The notes under the pieces: generated by a model | The model's input: the letters and a program-made list of their open reading frames with translations, nothing else | Told to the model about the DNA's origin: nothing | The model's database searches: none | Shown here: positions 26,757 to 35,067 of the stretch, piece after piece | Layout: each line of letters opens with the position of its first letter | Position numbering within the stretch: position 1 is the stretch's first letter | Position numbers and translations under genes: made by a program | Assembly: GCA_963169055.1 (NCBI GenBank) | Contig: CAUJFU010000075.1 | Coordinates: 1-41,864 of the forward strand | Length of the DNA: 41,864 nucleotides | From: Myxococcota bacterium | GTDB taxonomy: Bacteria > Myxococcota_C > UBA6777 | Direction: 5' to 3'

Positions 26757-27716
26757 TTGAACCGACAAGAGCGAATCTCTGGCGGATTGATCGGCATGAT
26801 CACTGGGTACTCGATCGGACAGGCCCTCCACGAAGGCACCCTCTCCTTTCATGATCTCACCGCCCCAACTTCTCATCTCCGCCTCCCCCCTTTGAGTCCC
26901 GATCTTCGCTACTTGCTCGCTCTCTCGAAAGAATTCTTGCAAGGTGACCCACCCAACGAAACGCGCCGACAACAACTCCTCCTCGATTCTTATCGCGATC
27001 AAACCTTGCTTGTCGGCCCTCAAACCGAACGCGTCGTCGAACTCCTAGATGCCGCTCTCGAACCACAAAAACCACCTCCCACCGCGTTCTTTGACAGCGA
27101 TATCGAACCCGACCCCGCATCTCCAAACCTCCCTTCTCTTGCACGCCAAGTCTGGGAAAACTCCCGAAAACAAGCCGCAGGAAGCGGCGGACTCAAACGC
27201 TCCTTGCTCGCTGCCTTCTTCTTTCTCAACCACCCCAAACGCCTCGCCCAAGAAACCCTCGCGCTTTGCGCACAAACACACCCTGACCCCCGATGTCTCG
27301 ACGCTTCTCTGTTTGCCTCTCGTCTCCTGCGAATGCTCCTCCTCGATCAATGGCACGAACACCGACACACCGCCCTTTGCCTCGTTGGGATCGGACCCAC
27401 CGTCACCCAAGCCATCCAATCCGCCCCCATGCTACCCCTCCAAGCCCTCGACCCCAACGGCTATGTCGTCACTTCCCTCCAAGCCGCCTACCGCACACTC
27501 CTCCTCCAAGATCCACCCCACCTCCGCTTGATCGCCCTCCTCCAACGCAAAGGCCCCTACCCCACCCTCGGACTCGTCGCAGGTGCCTTCCTCGGCGCGC
27601 TCTTTGGTCCCCATACCTTCCCCCACTCTTGGAACGCACTCCTCCCCGCTTCCTCCGCTTGGCACGCCATCGCACACACCATCCCCTCCCTCTCCCCCCA
27701 AGAACCTTCCGCCTAA
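26757..27716 (+). CDS. ADP-ribosylglycohydrolase (DraG)-like protein, probably catalytically degenerate
   Basis: RISGGLIGMITGYSIGQALHEG, THPDPRCLDASLFASRLL, GYVVTSLQAAYRTLL, GPYPTLGLVAGAFLGALFGPHTFPHSW follow DraG-family order. TTG start at 26757 proposed; ORF extends to 26610. Confidence 0.7.
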   Translation: MNRQERISGGLIGMITGYSIGQALHEGTLSFHDLTAPTSHLRLPPLSPDLRYLLALSKEFLQGDPPNETRRQQLLLDSYRDQTLLVGPQTERVVELLDAALEPQKPPPTAFFDSDIEPDPASPNLPSLARQVWENSRKQAAGSGGLKRSLLAAFFFLNHPKRLAQETLALCAQTHPDPRCLDASLFASRLLRMLLLDQWHEHRHTALCLVGIGPTVTQAIQSAPMLPLQALDPNGYVVTSLQAAYRTLLLQDPPHLRLIALLQRKGPYPTLGLVAGAFLGALFGPHTFPHSWNALLPASSAWHAIAHTIPSLSPQEPSA

Positions 27717-27809
27717 ATCCCCAAATTTTCTTTCCAAAACAATAGATTATCTTTTTTTTGCGCACAGAATTTGTGTCCGCTCACAAAAGCAAGCATAGTC
27801 AATGAAAAT

Positions 27810-27826
27810 TACGCTTAATTAGCGTA
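27810..27826. promoter_or_regulatory. Inverted repeat upstream of XRE gene, candidate operator
   Basis: TACGCT-TAATT-AGCGTA, 6-bp perfect arms, ending 25 bp before ATG 27852. Confidence 0.45.
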
Positions 27827-27851
27827 TCACAAAGACACATAAGGTACCTCA

Positions 27852-28091
27852 ATGACTGGAAAAAACTATCTTAAAAAAGTACGCGAGGAGCAGATGATCA
27901 GCAAAGCTGAACTCGCACGCAAAGCAGGTATCTCTGTCTTGACCATCGATCGCATCGAGCGCGGCGAAAAGTGCCGCCATGCCACCAAACGAAAACTCCT
28001 CAAAGCCTTGGATATCGACATCAAAGATCGGCATCTCGTCTTTCCAAACGATGAAGAAGATCCCGAACCCCCCCCCGAAAACGAGCATTAA
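27852..28091 (+). CDS. XRE-family helix-turn-helix transcriptional regulator (79 aa)
   Basis: LKKVREEQMISKAELARKAGISVLTIDRIERGEKCRHATKRKLLKALDI is a canonical HTH_3. Confidence 0.9.
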   Translation: MTGKNYLKKVREEQMISKAELARKAGISVLTIDRIERGEKCRHATKRKLLKALDIDIKDRHLVFPNDEEDPEPPPENEH

Positions 28092-28127
28092 AAACGCCCC
28101 GATGGATCGATTGTTTTGTAATAGAAG

Positions 28128-28232
28128 TTACGCAGTTGATAAAGGGAAACCGTGAAGAATCAGCCCGTTGTATGGGCGGTTCGCGAACCGCCCGCGCCCG
28201 AACATTGGCCTTGTTCGTACCCAACTGCGTAA
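28128..28232. repeat. 105-bp MITE-like element with 11-bp terminal inverted repeats
   Basis: TTACGCAGTTG at 28128-28138 and its exact reverse complement CAACTGCGTAA at 28222-28232; internal 20-bp perfect palindrome GGGCGGTTCGCGAACCGCCC at 28174-28193. Confidence 0.7.
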
Positions 28233-28276
28233 GCCCTATGTAAGTATGTTGTTCTCTTTCGATCAATTTGTGTTTT

Positions 28277-28408
28277 GATTTTGTATGAAGATGTTTGTTT
28301 TGTAAGTATGTTTTGTGTTAGCGATTTTGTATGAAGATGTTTGTTTTGTAAGTATGTTTTGTGTTAGCGATTTTGTATGAAGATGTTTGTTTTGTAAGTA
28401 TGTTTTGT
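28277..28408. repeat. 46-bp direct tandem repeat, about 2.9 copies
   Basis: Unit GATTTTGTATGAAGATGTTTGTTTTGTAAGTATGTTTTGTGTTAGC starting at 28277, 28323 and 28369. Confidence 0.95.
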
Positions 28409-28681
28409 ATATCAAGAATTTCTTATGCTCTTCTTCTATGAAGAAGTGATTGAAAGCATCTTTGTTGACAAGCCTTTTTGTTTTGTTTTTCGCATGGATC
28501 GATGTTTTATTTGTTTTGTTGATGTCTTGTTTTTTTGTTGGTGATCTGGTTTTTTTCCCACAGACAGAGCGCCTGTAGCGCATAAAATATGTCAAAGATG
28601 TGATGCGAAAAAGCCTGTCACCTTCCCGACCAGTGGCTTCCAAAACGTAGAGAGCCTGCCCCAACGGCTCAACCCAAACGC

Positions 28682-28738
28682 AAAAGCAGCGTATTCAAGA
28701 TTTTTTCTGATCTTGTGTACGCTGCTTTTCGTTTTTTC
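28682..28738 (+). terminator. Rho-independent terminator-like hairpin
   Basis: AAAAGCAGCGTA ... TACGCTGCTTTT 12-bp perfect arms with inner CAAGAT/ATCTTG pairing, followed by CGTTTTTT. Confidence 0.75.
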
Positions 28739-28964
28739 GTGTGCGATAGGTGTCACTTGTTGCCAAAAAAAGCCGTGTTCGCGGCGCTTGAAGCGACAGA
28801 GTGTTTGCGCCACATGCTGAGCAAACCCACCGTCATCTTTTCAGTTGTTGTATGCTGCACTTTGTGCTTTGATCTGCCGTGTGGAGCGGAGGTCCCCTCC
28901 CAAAAAGAAAGCTTCTACCGCGATGGAGACGGACCTTGCGGAAGCAAAGGAGCAGCCGAAAAAC

Positions 28965-30947
28965 ATGGATTCCTCCCCCAAGCGCACGGAATTTGAGCAG
29001 GTTTGGTTGAGCCTTTCCCTCACTGAAGGAAACTCCAGTTCACCCACCCTCGCTTTTCGCACCACCTTAATGCCCGAATCTCATCTGAGCGACTACACGG
29101 TTCCGCTGCGCTCCTTGCCACTCTTGATCGAAAACGAAGAACAACACACCGAAGGCATCAACTTTGTGTTGCGCGATCGTATCGGGCGCGGTGGTATGGG
29201 CGAAGTTTGGTCCGCCAGCCAATCTGCCCTCTCCCGCGAAGTTGCGATCAAGATGCTTCCCCCCGAATATCGCACGCACGAAGCCGTCCAACGCCTACTT
29301 CAAGAAGCCCGGATTACAGGCTATCTCGAACATCCCAACATCATCCCGGTGTACGCGCTTGGCCGCACTCCCGAAGACTCTCCCGCTTTGGTGATGAAAA
29401 AAGTCAAAGGTCTCGCATGGAGCGATCTGCTGCTCGACGAAAAAAAGATCCCCGAATACAGCGATACTGGTTTTGACCCTCTTGAATGGCACCTCCGCAC
29501 GCTGATGCAGGTCTGCAACGCGATCCATTTTGCCCACAGCAAGGGGATCCTGCACCGAGATCTCAAACCCGATAACGTGATGATCGGTGAGTTCGGCGAG
29601 GTCTACGTCGTGGATTGGGGCGTCGCCGTCAGTTGGCTTGGACCGCTTGAGGGCGTCCCCTCCATCAGCGATATCAAAGGGATCTCGGGTACTCCCGCCT
29701 ATATGCCGCCTGAGATGGTAGACTGGCAACGCGCCGCGTGGAACCCGACCACTGACGTGTACTTGTTGGGCGCGATCTTGCACGAGATCATGGTCGGCCA
29801 AGCCCCCCATACAGGCCAAAACATCGCCGAGATCCTCCATCACGCCTACTCTTCCGCCCCCTACCCTTATCCACGACACGTCCCGCCTGATCTCGCCGCC
29901 ATCGCACACCAAGCCATGCACTTCGATCAAAACCTACGATTCCGCACCGCCCAAGAACTCCGCCAAGCCCTCGCAGCCTTTCTCAAACACCGTAGCTCTC
30001 GGCAACTCAGCGAGTACGCCGAACAGCGTCTGCGCGATCTCAGCAAAACCCTTCGACACGCCGAAGATTTCCATGACAGCCGCTACAACGATCCCCACGT
30101 TCAGGTCCACAGCTTCTTCTCCGAAGCGCGCTTTGGATTCCAACAAGCTTTGCGCGAATGGCCCGACAATCCGCACGCACGCGCAGGTCTCCAAGGCGCA
30201 CTCACCTTGATGATCCGCTACGAGATCCAACAACGCAACGCACGCGCCGCCCAACGCCTCTTGCACGAACTCAACAAACAAGAGCCCCTACCTCCCGCCG
30301 AACACGAACCTCTCCAACAAGCGATCCAAGATCTCCTTCAACACGACCTCCAACGTGCCGAAGAATACAGCAAACTCAAGCAGATGGAGCAAGATGCGAA
30401 TCTCACGATCGGCGCAAGAGGACGCAGCTATTTCGCCCTTGCCTTGGGCTTTACATGGGGCCTCTCTCCCTTAATCACCCGCTATCTCGAACAAGCCGGC
30501 TACTCCCAAGGTGGGATGTGGGATCGCATTCAATCCGATATCGTCTCCACCCTCCTGATCGCCGGCCTGTTTTATCTGATGCGCGGGCGCCTCCTCCAAA
30601 ATGCCATCAATCGCAAGATCTCTTACAACATCTTGCTCTTGGCTTTTACATTTATTTTCCATGGACTCGCAGGGATGCGCGCCAACACCACCCCCCATCA
30701 AATGCTCGTTCTTGAAATGCCGATGGTCTTTGCTTTCACAGCCAGCATGATGATCTCCCTCGATTGGCGGATGCTTCGCTATGTCGTCATGTATTTCTTT
30801 TGCATGATCGCCGCGATCCTCTACCCCTCGTGGGTTTATCTTTTCCTAAGCGCCGCCAATCTCGCCGTCTTTACAGGCGTCTTTCTGCTTTGGAACCACG
30901 ACACTCGCGAAAAATCCCCCTCCCCCTCCTCGCAACCCTCTTTTTAA
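28965..30947 (+). CDS. Ser/Thr protein kinase with C-terminal multi-TM region
   Basis: RIGRGGMGEVWSASQSALSREVAIKML, ILHRDLKPDNVMI, VVDWGVAV, GTPAYMPPEM; several hydrophobic helices after residue ~500. Start at 28965 or 28923 uncertain. Confidence 0.92.
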   Translation: MDSSPKRTEFEQVWLSLSLTEGNSSSPTLAFRTTLMPESHLSDYTVPLRSLPLLIENEEQHTEGINFVLRDRIGRGGMGEVWSASQSALSREVAIKMLPPEYRTHEAVQRLLQEARITGYLEHPNIIPVYALGRTPEDSPALVMKKVKGLAWSDLLLDEKKIPEYSDTGFDPLEWHLRTLMQVCNAIHFAHSKGILHRDLKPDNVMIGEFGEVYVVDWGVAVSWLGPLEGVPSISDIKGISGTPAYMPPEMVDWQRAAWNPTTDVYLLGAILHEIMVGQAPHTGQNIAEILHHAYSSAPYPYPRHVPPDLAAIAHQAMHFDQNLRFRTAQELRQALAAFLKHRSSRQLSEYAEQRLRDLSKTLRHAEDFHDSRYNDPHVQVHSFFSEARFGFQQALREWPDNPHARAGLQGALTLMIRYEIQQRNARAAQRLLHELNKQEPLPPAEHEPLQQAIQDLLQHDLQRAEEYSKLKQMEQDANLTIGARGRSYFALALGFTWGLSPLITRYLEQAGYSQGGMWDRIQSDIVSTLLIAGLFYLMRGRLLQNAINRKISYNILLLAFTFIFHGLAGMRANTTPHQMLVLEMPMVFAFTASMMISLDWRMLRYVVMYFFCMIAAILYPSWVYLFLSAANLAVFTGVFLLWNHDTREKSPSPSSQPSF

Positions 30948-32482
30948 TCGCCCCAGTGGTACGTCAGCGACAACAAAAACAACTCCATCCCTGCCCGATA
31001 CGTCCCGTTTCCAACGGCAGGGGGCGGATTCTTGGCGCGATCTTCTTCTTTTTGCGACAAGATCACCACCCGCTCCTCGCTATTTGCAACCACCAATTCT
31101 TGCATAAAAACGTGCGTAAACGACGCAGCAAGACGCAGATGGTGCTTTCCAAAATGAAGCTGGCCTTCCAAGCCCACACCGATCCCGTGGCGCTCCCCAT
31201 GCGCCGAAGACACGTTAAAGTGCTTGTTGGCAACTGAGCCGCTTTCATAAAAATAGCCTGCCCGCGCAAACAGATAACGCTGGATGATCTCGATCTGCGC
31301 GCCCGCACGAACCGACCACGAATCTTGCCAGTTTCGCGGGATCTTGACGATCGGAACAGGGCCTTTGAACGCAGGAATCGGCGAGTCGATCGTGATCTCC
31401 GATGGATCGAGTACGATCTCCTTGAGCGAACTCCAAGCCTCGTACACAAACGACACCTCAAGCTTCAAGCGCGGAAAAAACGTCGGCTGGTACGCGATCC
31501 CTGTGCGCAAGATCCAAGGCAACTCCAAATTCACCTTGACCTTGTCTCCCTTCAAAGATGCCAACGCTTGAAAATCCTTTGGAACTTCCGCTTTTAACGT
31601 CCCTTCCATCCGAACGCCCAGCGGCAATTGAAAAGACGCCGCCAACGACAAACCGATCGGAAAGGCCAACGTCAAACCAAAATTCCCCGACGGCTGAAAC
31701 GCCGATCCAGCTTGGACTTCGATCGGTGCATCATCCGATGTGTTTGTTGTATCGGGGTTGATCAGCTTGACGGTCAAACTCTGGTAGATATCCGTCTTCA
31801 CAAGCTGAAACCCACCCCCGATATAGAGGCTCATAAACGGCAATTCCAATCCATACGAAAGCGCCATCCCAAGGTACAGCTGGATCGGATCATAACGCTG
31901 CAAAGAATAGCGTTGCGGCCCGTTGGTCTGGCACAAATAGCTGTCCTTCTTGTCCCCCAAACAATCGGGCTGTGCGATCTTTCCGCTACCGTCTTTGTCC
32001 CAATAATAATTCCCATCGTACGGAGCCCACGCGGCGATCCCCACCACCAGCTTGTGCATCTTTGGCAACTTGAGCGCCCCAAAGTCATAACTGATCCCCA
32101 AAAACGGTACGGGCTGCATATCCCCCACATTCTCGCTTGTTGGAAACGGCTTCTTCCCATCCATCGGTGCGCGTGTAAACGAAAACGGAACCCACACAAA
32201 CGCCCCATCCAACTGCACTTGCAAACCACTGATCCGCGCAAGGTTCGCAGGGTTGTGCCACATCACCGTCAGATCATCGCCCCCCGCAATAAAGGCCCCG
32301 CCCATACCGCTCGCTCGCGCACCCACCGAAGGCACGAAAAACCCCGCTGCATGGACGTGATGCCCCCGTCCCATCGCACACAACCACCCCAACACACACA
32401 ACCATCCCGATCCCCCTCGCAAAACCCACCCTCGAATCCTTTGCATACGCCGTTGTTTCGCGCTGTTCTGCTCACGCTGCAT
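30944..32482 (-). CDS. OmpP1/FadL-family outer membrane protein
   Basis: ARASGMGGAFIAGGDDLTVMWHNPANLARISGLQVQLDGAF is the FadL/OmpP1 N-terminal signature; C-terminal alternating beta pattern. Confidence 0.9.
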   Translation of the reverse strand: MQREQNSAKQRRMQRIRGWVLRGGSGWLCVLGWLCAMGRGHHVHAAGFFVPSVGARASGMGGAFIAGGDDLTVMWHNPANLARISGLQVQLDGAFVWVPFSFTRAPMDGKKPFPTSENVGDMQPVPFLGISYDFGALKLPKMHKLVVGIAAWAPYDGNYYWDKDGSGKIAQPDCLGDKKDSYLCQTNGPQRYSLQRYDPIQLYLGMALSYGLELPFMSLYIGGGFQLVKTDIYQSLTVKLINPDTTNTSDDAPIEVQAGSAFQPSGNFGLTLAFPIGLSLAASFQLPLGVRMEGTLKAEVPKDFQALASLKGDKVKVNLELPWILRTGIAYQPTFFPRLKLEVSFVYEAWSSLKEIVLDPSEITIDSPIPAFKGPVPIVKIPRNWQDSWSVRAGAQIEIIQRYLFARAGYFYESGSVANKHFNVSSAHGERHGIGVGLEGQLHFGKHHLRLAASFTHVFMQELVVANSEERVVILSQKEEDRAKNPPPAVGNGTYRAGMELFLLSLTYHWGD

Positions 32483-33275
32483 CGCTTTCGCTGCTCCGTT
32501 CCTCTTGTTGAATGAGAGGCGCACCCTCTTTTCGCAACCACATCAAGATCTCGATATTGCCCTTTGGACCGTGGATTGGACAATCCATCCGCCGCAACTC
32601 ACGCAGGCCATAACGCGCAGCCACCGCGCTGATCTCTTCTGCGCACCGCTGCCGCATCTCCTCCTCGCGCACCACGCCGCCACGGCCCACTTGCTCTCGG
32701 CCCACCTCAAACTGCGGCTTGATCAACCAAAGATACTCACCGCCCTCTGAAACCAGCCCGACCATCGCCTCGATCACCAACTCCAAGGAGATAAACGAGA
32801 GATCCGCAACCAACAATTGAATCGGCTCACTCGGACCCAACGGCAAGTTCTCACGCATGACGTACCGCGCATTCGTTCGCTCTAGGTTGATCACACGCGG
32901 ATCGCTTCGCAGCTTGGGATGAAGCTGTCCATAACCCACATCGATCGCTACGACTTTACGACACCCCCGCTGCAAAAGGCAATCTGTAAATCCACCCGTC
33001 GATGCCCCTAGATCCACCGCACAATCCACATCCACCCGCACTTCCCACGCATCCAACGCCGCCGCCAACTTTAACCCACCACGCGAAACATACGGCAACA
33101 CCTCCCCCTTGATTCGGATCTCTGCGTCCACACTCACCAACGCACCCGCTTTCTCCACCCGCTGATCCCCCACCACGATCTGACCCGCCATAATCAACCC
33201 TTGCGCTTTCGCTCGACTCTCACACATCCCCCGATCTACCAACATTTTGTCCAAACGTTCTTTCTTCTTTTCCAC
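32472..33275 (-). CDS. TlyA-family rRNA 2'-O-methyltransferase (S4 + FtsJ-like domains)
   Basis: KKERLDKMLVDRGMCESRAKAQGLIMAGQIVVGDQRVEKAG (S4), YVSRGGLKLAAALDAW, CAVDLGASTGGFTDCLLQRGCRKVVAIDVGYGQL. GTG start at 33275 proposed. Confidence 0.9.
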   Translation of the reverse strand: MEKKKERLDKMLVDRGMCESRAKAQGLIMAGQIVVGDQRVEKAGALVSVDAEIRIKGEVLPYVSRGGLKLAAALDAWEVRVDVDCAVDLGASTGGFTDCLLQRGCRKVVAIDVGYGQLHPKLRSDPRVINLERTNARYVMRENLPLGPSEPIQLLVADLSFISLELVIEAMVGLVSEGGEYLWLIKPQFEVGREQVGRGGVVREEEMRQRCAEEISAVAARYGLRELRRMDCPIHGPKGNIEILMWLRKEGAPLIQQEERSSESDAA

Positions 33276-33849
33276 CTTACCATCTCTCCATCGCAAACAA
33301 GAAACGAACCAATCCAAAAGCCGCTCCGTAAAACAGCACATTCTGCGCACCGCATCCATCGCCAAGCGATCGAGCGGCCTTCTCTTCGTCGGATACTTCC
33401 GACCTCTACGCTCCACACCCAGAGGAAGATCGGATCAAACAAGGAACACACCCATGATCGCCGCCTTTGACCAAAAACATCTCGACTTACAAAAGCCCCA
33501 CACCAAGGGCATCCAAGGCGCTTCACCGTTCCTTCCTTCCTCTAGCCCTCGCTTGACGATCCCCTCTTCGCGTTCTATGCTTCCTCTCTTTGTGGCCGGT
33601 TGTTGGCTCCCCCTCGATCACCAACCGACCCCAACGCTGGCGGTTTCCGGCCCACAGTACTCGCCTGGCGATGCGGCCTTGTCCTCGCGAAAACCCTGTC
33701 GCGACGAACAACGTGCTGCGCGAGTCCTGCTCTTTATGCCCCATGAATCCGAACCCCACGCCTCTCCCGCCCGCGAAAATCTCTGCATAGATCACGTAGC
33801 CCCAACGACGCCTTGGGCTCTCCTTCTCCCGATGGGATCGTGGATACCG

Positions 33850-34551
33850 ATGACCAACTATGCGACCTTGACCGACCTTGACCTCGTAGAAGCCGCCCGT
33901 CAACACAACAACCGACGCGCCTTCGCAGAACTCCTCCAACGCTACCAACGCCCCCTCTACAACTACATCCTCCGCATGGTACGACAACCCGCCGTCGCCG
34001 AAGAACTCTTCCAAGAAACCTTTCTTCGCATCTACAACAATCTCGAACACTTTCGCGGCGGTGCCTCCTTTTCTCCTTGGGCCTATCGCATCGCACACAA
34101 CATCTGTATCGACGCCTTGCGCAGCCAACGCAACCGTCACAACGTCTCCCTCGAAGCCGAACAAGGCGACACCAATCAAACCCTCGCGGATCGTCTCGAA
34201 GGGCACTCCCCCAACCCCGAAGACGAACTCTACCGCCAACAACTCGGCGCACGTATCCAAGAAGCTGTCGAAAAATTACCCCCCGCCATCCGTGCCGTCT
34301 TCGTCCTCTACCAGTACCAACATCTCCCCTACGAACAGATCGCTGAAACCCTCGATATCCCCCTCGGCACCGTCAAATCCAGAATGCACACCGCTCTCCA
34401 AAAACTCAGCCACTACCTCCGACAGCTTAGCCCCACAGGGGATAATCCTAGAGACCTCAAAGATTCTGATACCCTCGACGATTCTTCCTCTTCTTCTTCT
34501 TCTAAAAATCTTAAACCACAAAAAAACACACACAACAAACCATCCCTCTAA
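33850..34551 (+). CDS. ECF-type RNA polymerase sigma factor
   Basis: AFAELLQRYQRPLYNYILRMVRQPAVAEELFQETFLRIYNNL...FSPWAYRIAHNICIDALR...YEQIAETLDIPLGTVKSRMHTALQKL; Ser-rich C-terminal tail. Confidence 0.95.
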   Translation: MTNYATLTDLDLVEAARQHNNRRAFAELLQRYQRPLYNYILRMVRQPAVAEELFQETFLRIYNNLEHFRGGASFSPWAYRIAHNICIDALRSQRNRHNVSLEAEQGDTNQTLADRLEGHSPNPEDELYRQQLGARIQEAVEKLPPAIRAVFVLYQYQHLPYEQIAETLDIPLGTVKSRMHTALQKLSHYLRQLSPTGDNPRDLKDSDTLDDSSSSSSSKNLKPQKNTHNKPSL

Positions 34552-34574
34552 GATCACAAGAAAGGGCTACGGCC

Positions 34575-34946
34575 ATGAACTCTTCGAAGAAAAACAACAT
34601 CCACTTCCTTGCCGACCTCGCACAATCTACCAAGTCATTTACCCAAGATGCCCTTGCGTCAGAAGGTCTCGAAGTGGCAAGCCCGGAGGATCAAATGAAC
34701 GCTTATTTGTATGCGTTGTTGTCCGAAGAGGAATCCAAACGTGTCGAGGCCGAGATCGCAAGTTCGCCACAATGTCAAACGCTCCACGCCCAAGCCCAAC
34801 AACAACAAAGTCTTCTCACCCTATGGCACGATCAAGAACCACCCGCCCACCTTCTCGCCAAAACCCTCGCCAGACTCGGATTCGATGACGACGCAGACGT
34901 ACACACACACGGTACCGTCAACCCCATCGGTACCACGGCGTGCTAG
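34575..34946 (+). CDS. Putative soluble anti-sigma factor
   Basis: Directly downstream of ECF sigma gene; MNAYLYALLSEEESKRVEAEIASSPQCQTLHAQAQQQQSLL resembles the anti-sigma helix bundle, without TM or HxxxCxxC. Confidence 0.6.
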   Translation: MNSSKKNNIHFLADLAQSTKSFTQDALASEGLEVASPEDQMNAYLYALLSEEESKRVEAEIASSPQCQTLHAQAQQQQSLLTLWHDQEPPAHLLAKTLARLGFDDDADVHTHGTVNPIGTTAC

Positions 34947-35067
34947 GTTAGCACGCGACACGTTTGCTTCTCTTGGCGGCTCTCTTGTTTGTCGCCCTTC
35001 GTTTGGCTAAGATGCCGCAGACCGTTTCGCTTGCTGCTCTTTTCGCCACACACGCAGGAAGATCTTG

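Noticed and set aside
28277-28408. CRISPR array
   Set aside because: The repeats are contiguous with no variable spacers and no cas genes are in the window.
28263-28664. 133-aa minus-strand ORF over the 46-bp repeats
   Set aside because: Its Lys/Asn/Thr-rich repeats are a translation of AT-rich tandem DNA; period 46 does not preserve frame.
28592-28690. Minus-strand text GGAAGCCACTGGTCGGGAAGGTGACAGGC looked like part of a cobalamin riboswitch
   Set aside because: The conserved upstream core and the B12-box (GCCAGGAGACCTGCC-like) are missing; no suitable downstream minus-strand gene.
33247-33849. N-terminal extension of the ECF sigma ORF
   Set aside because: The extension overlaps opposite-strand tlyA start and has no similarity; sigma region 2 begins shortly after ATG 33850.
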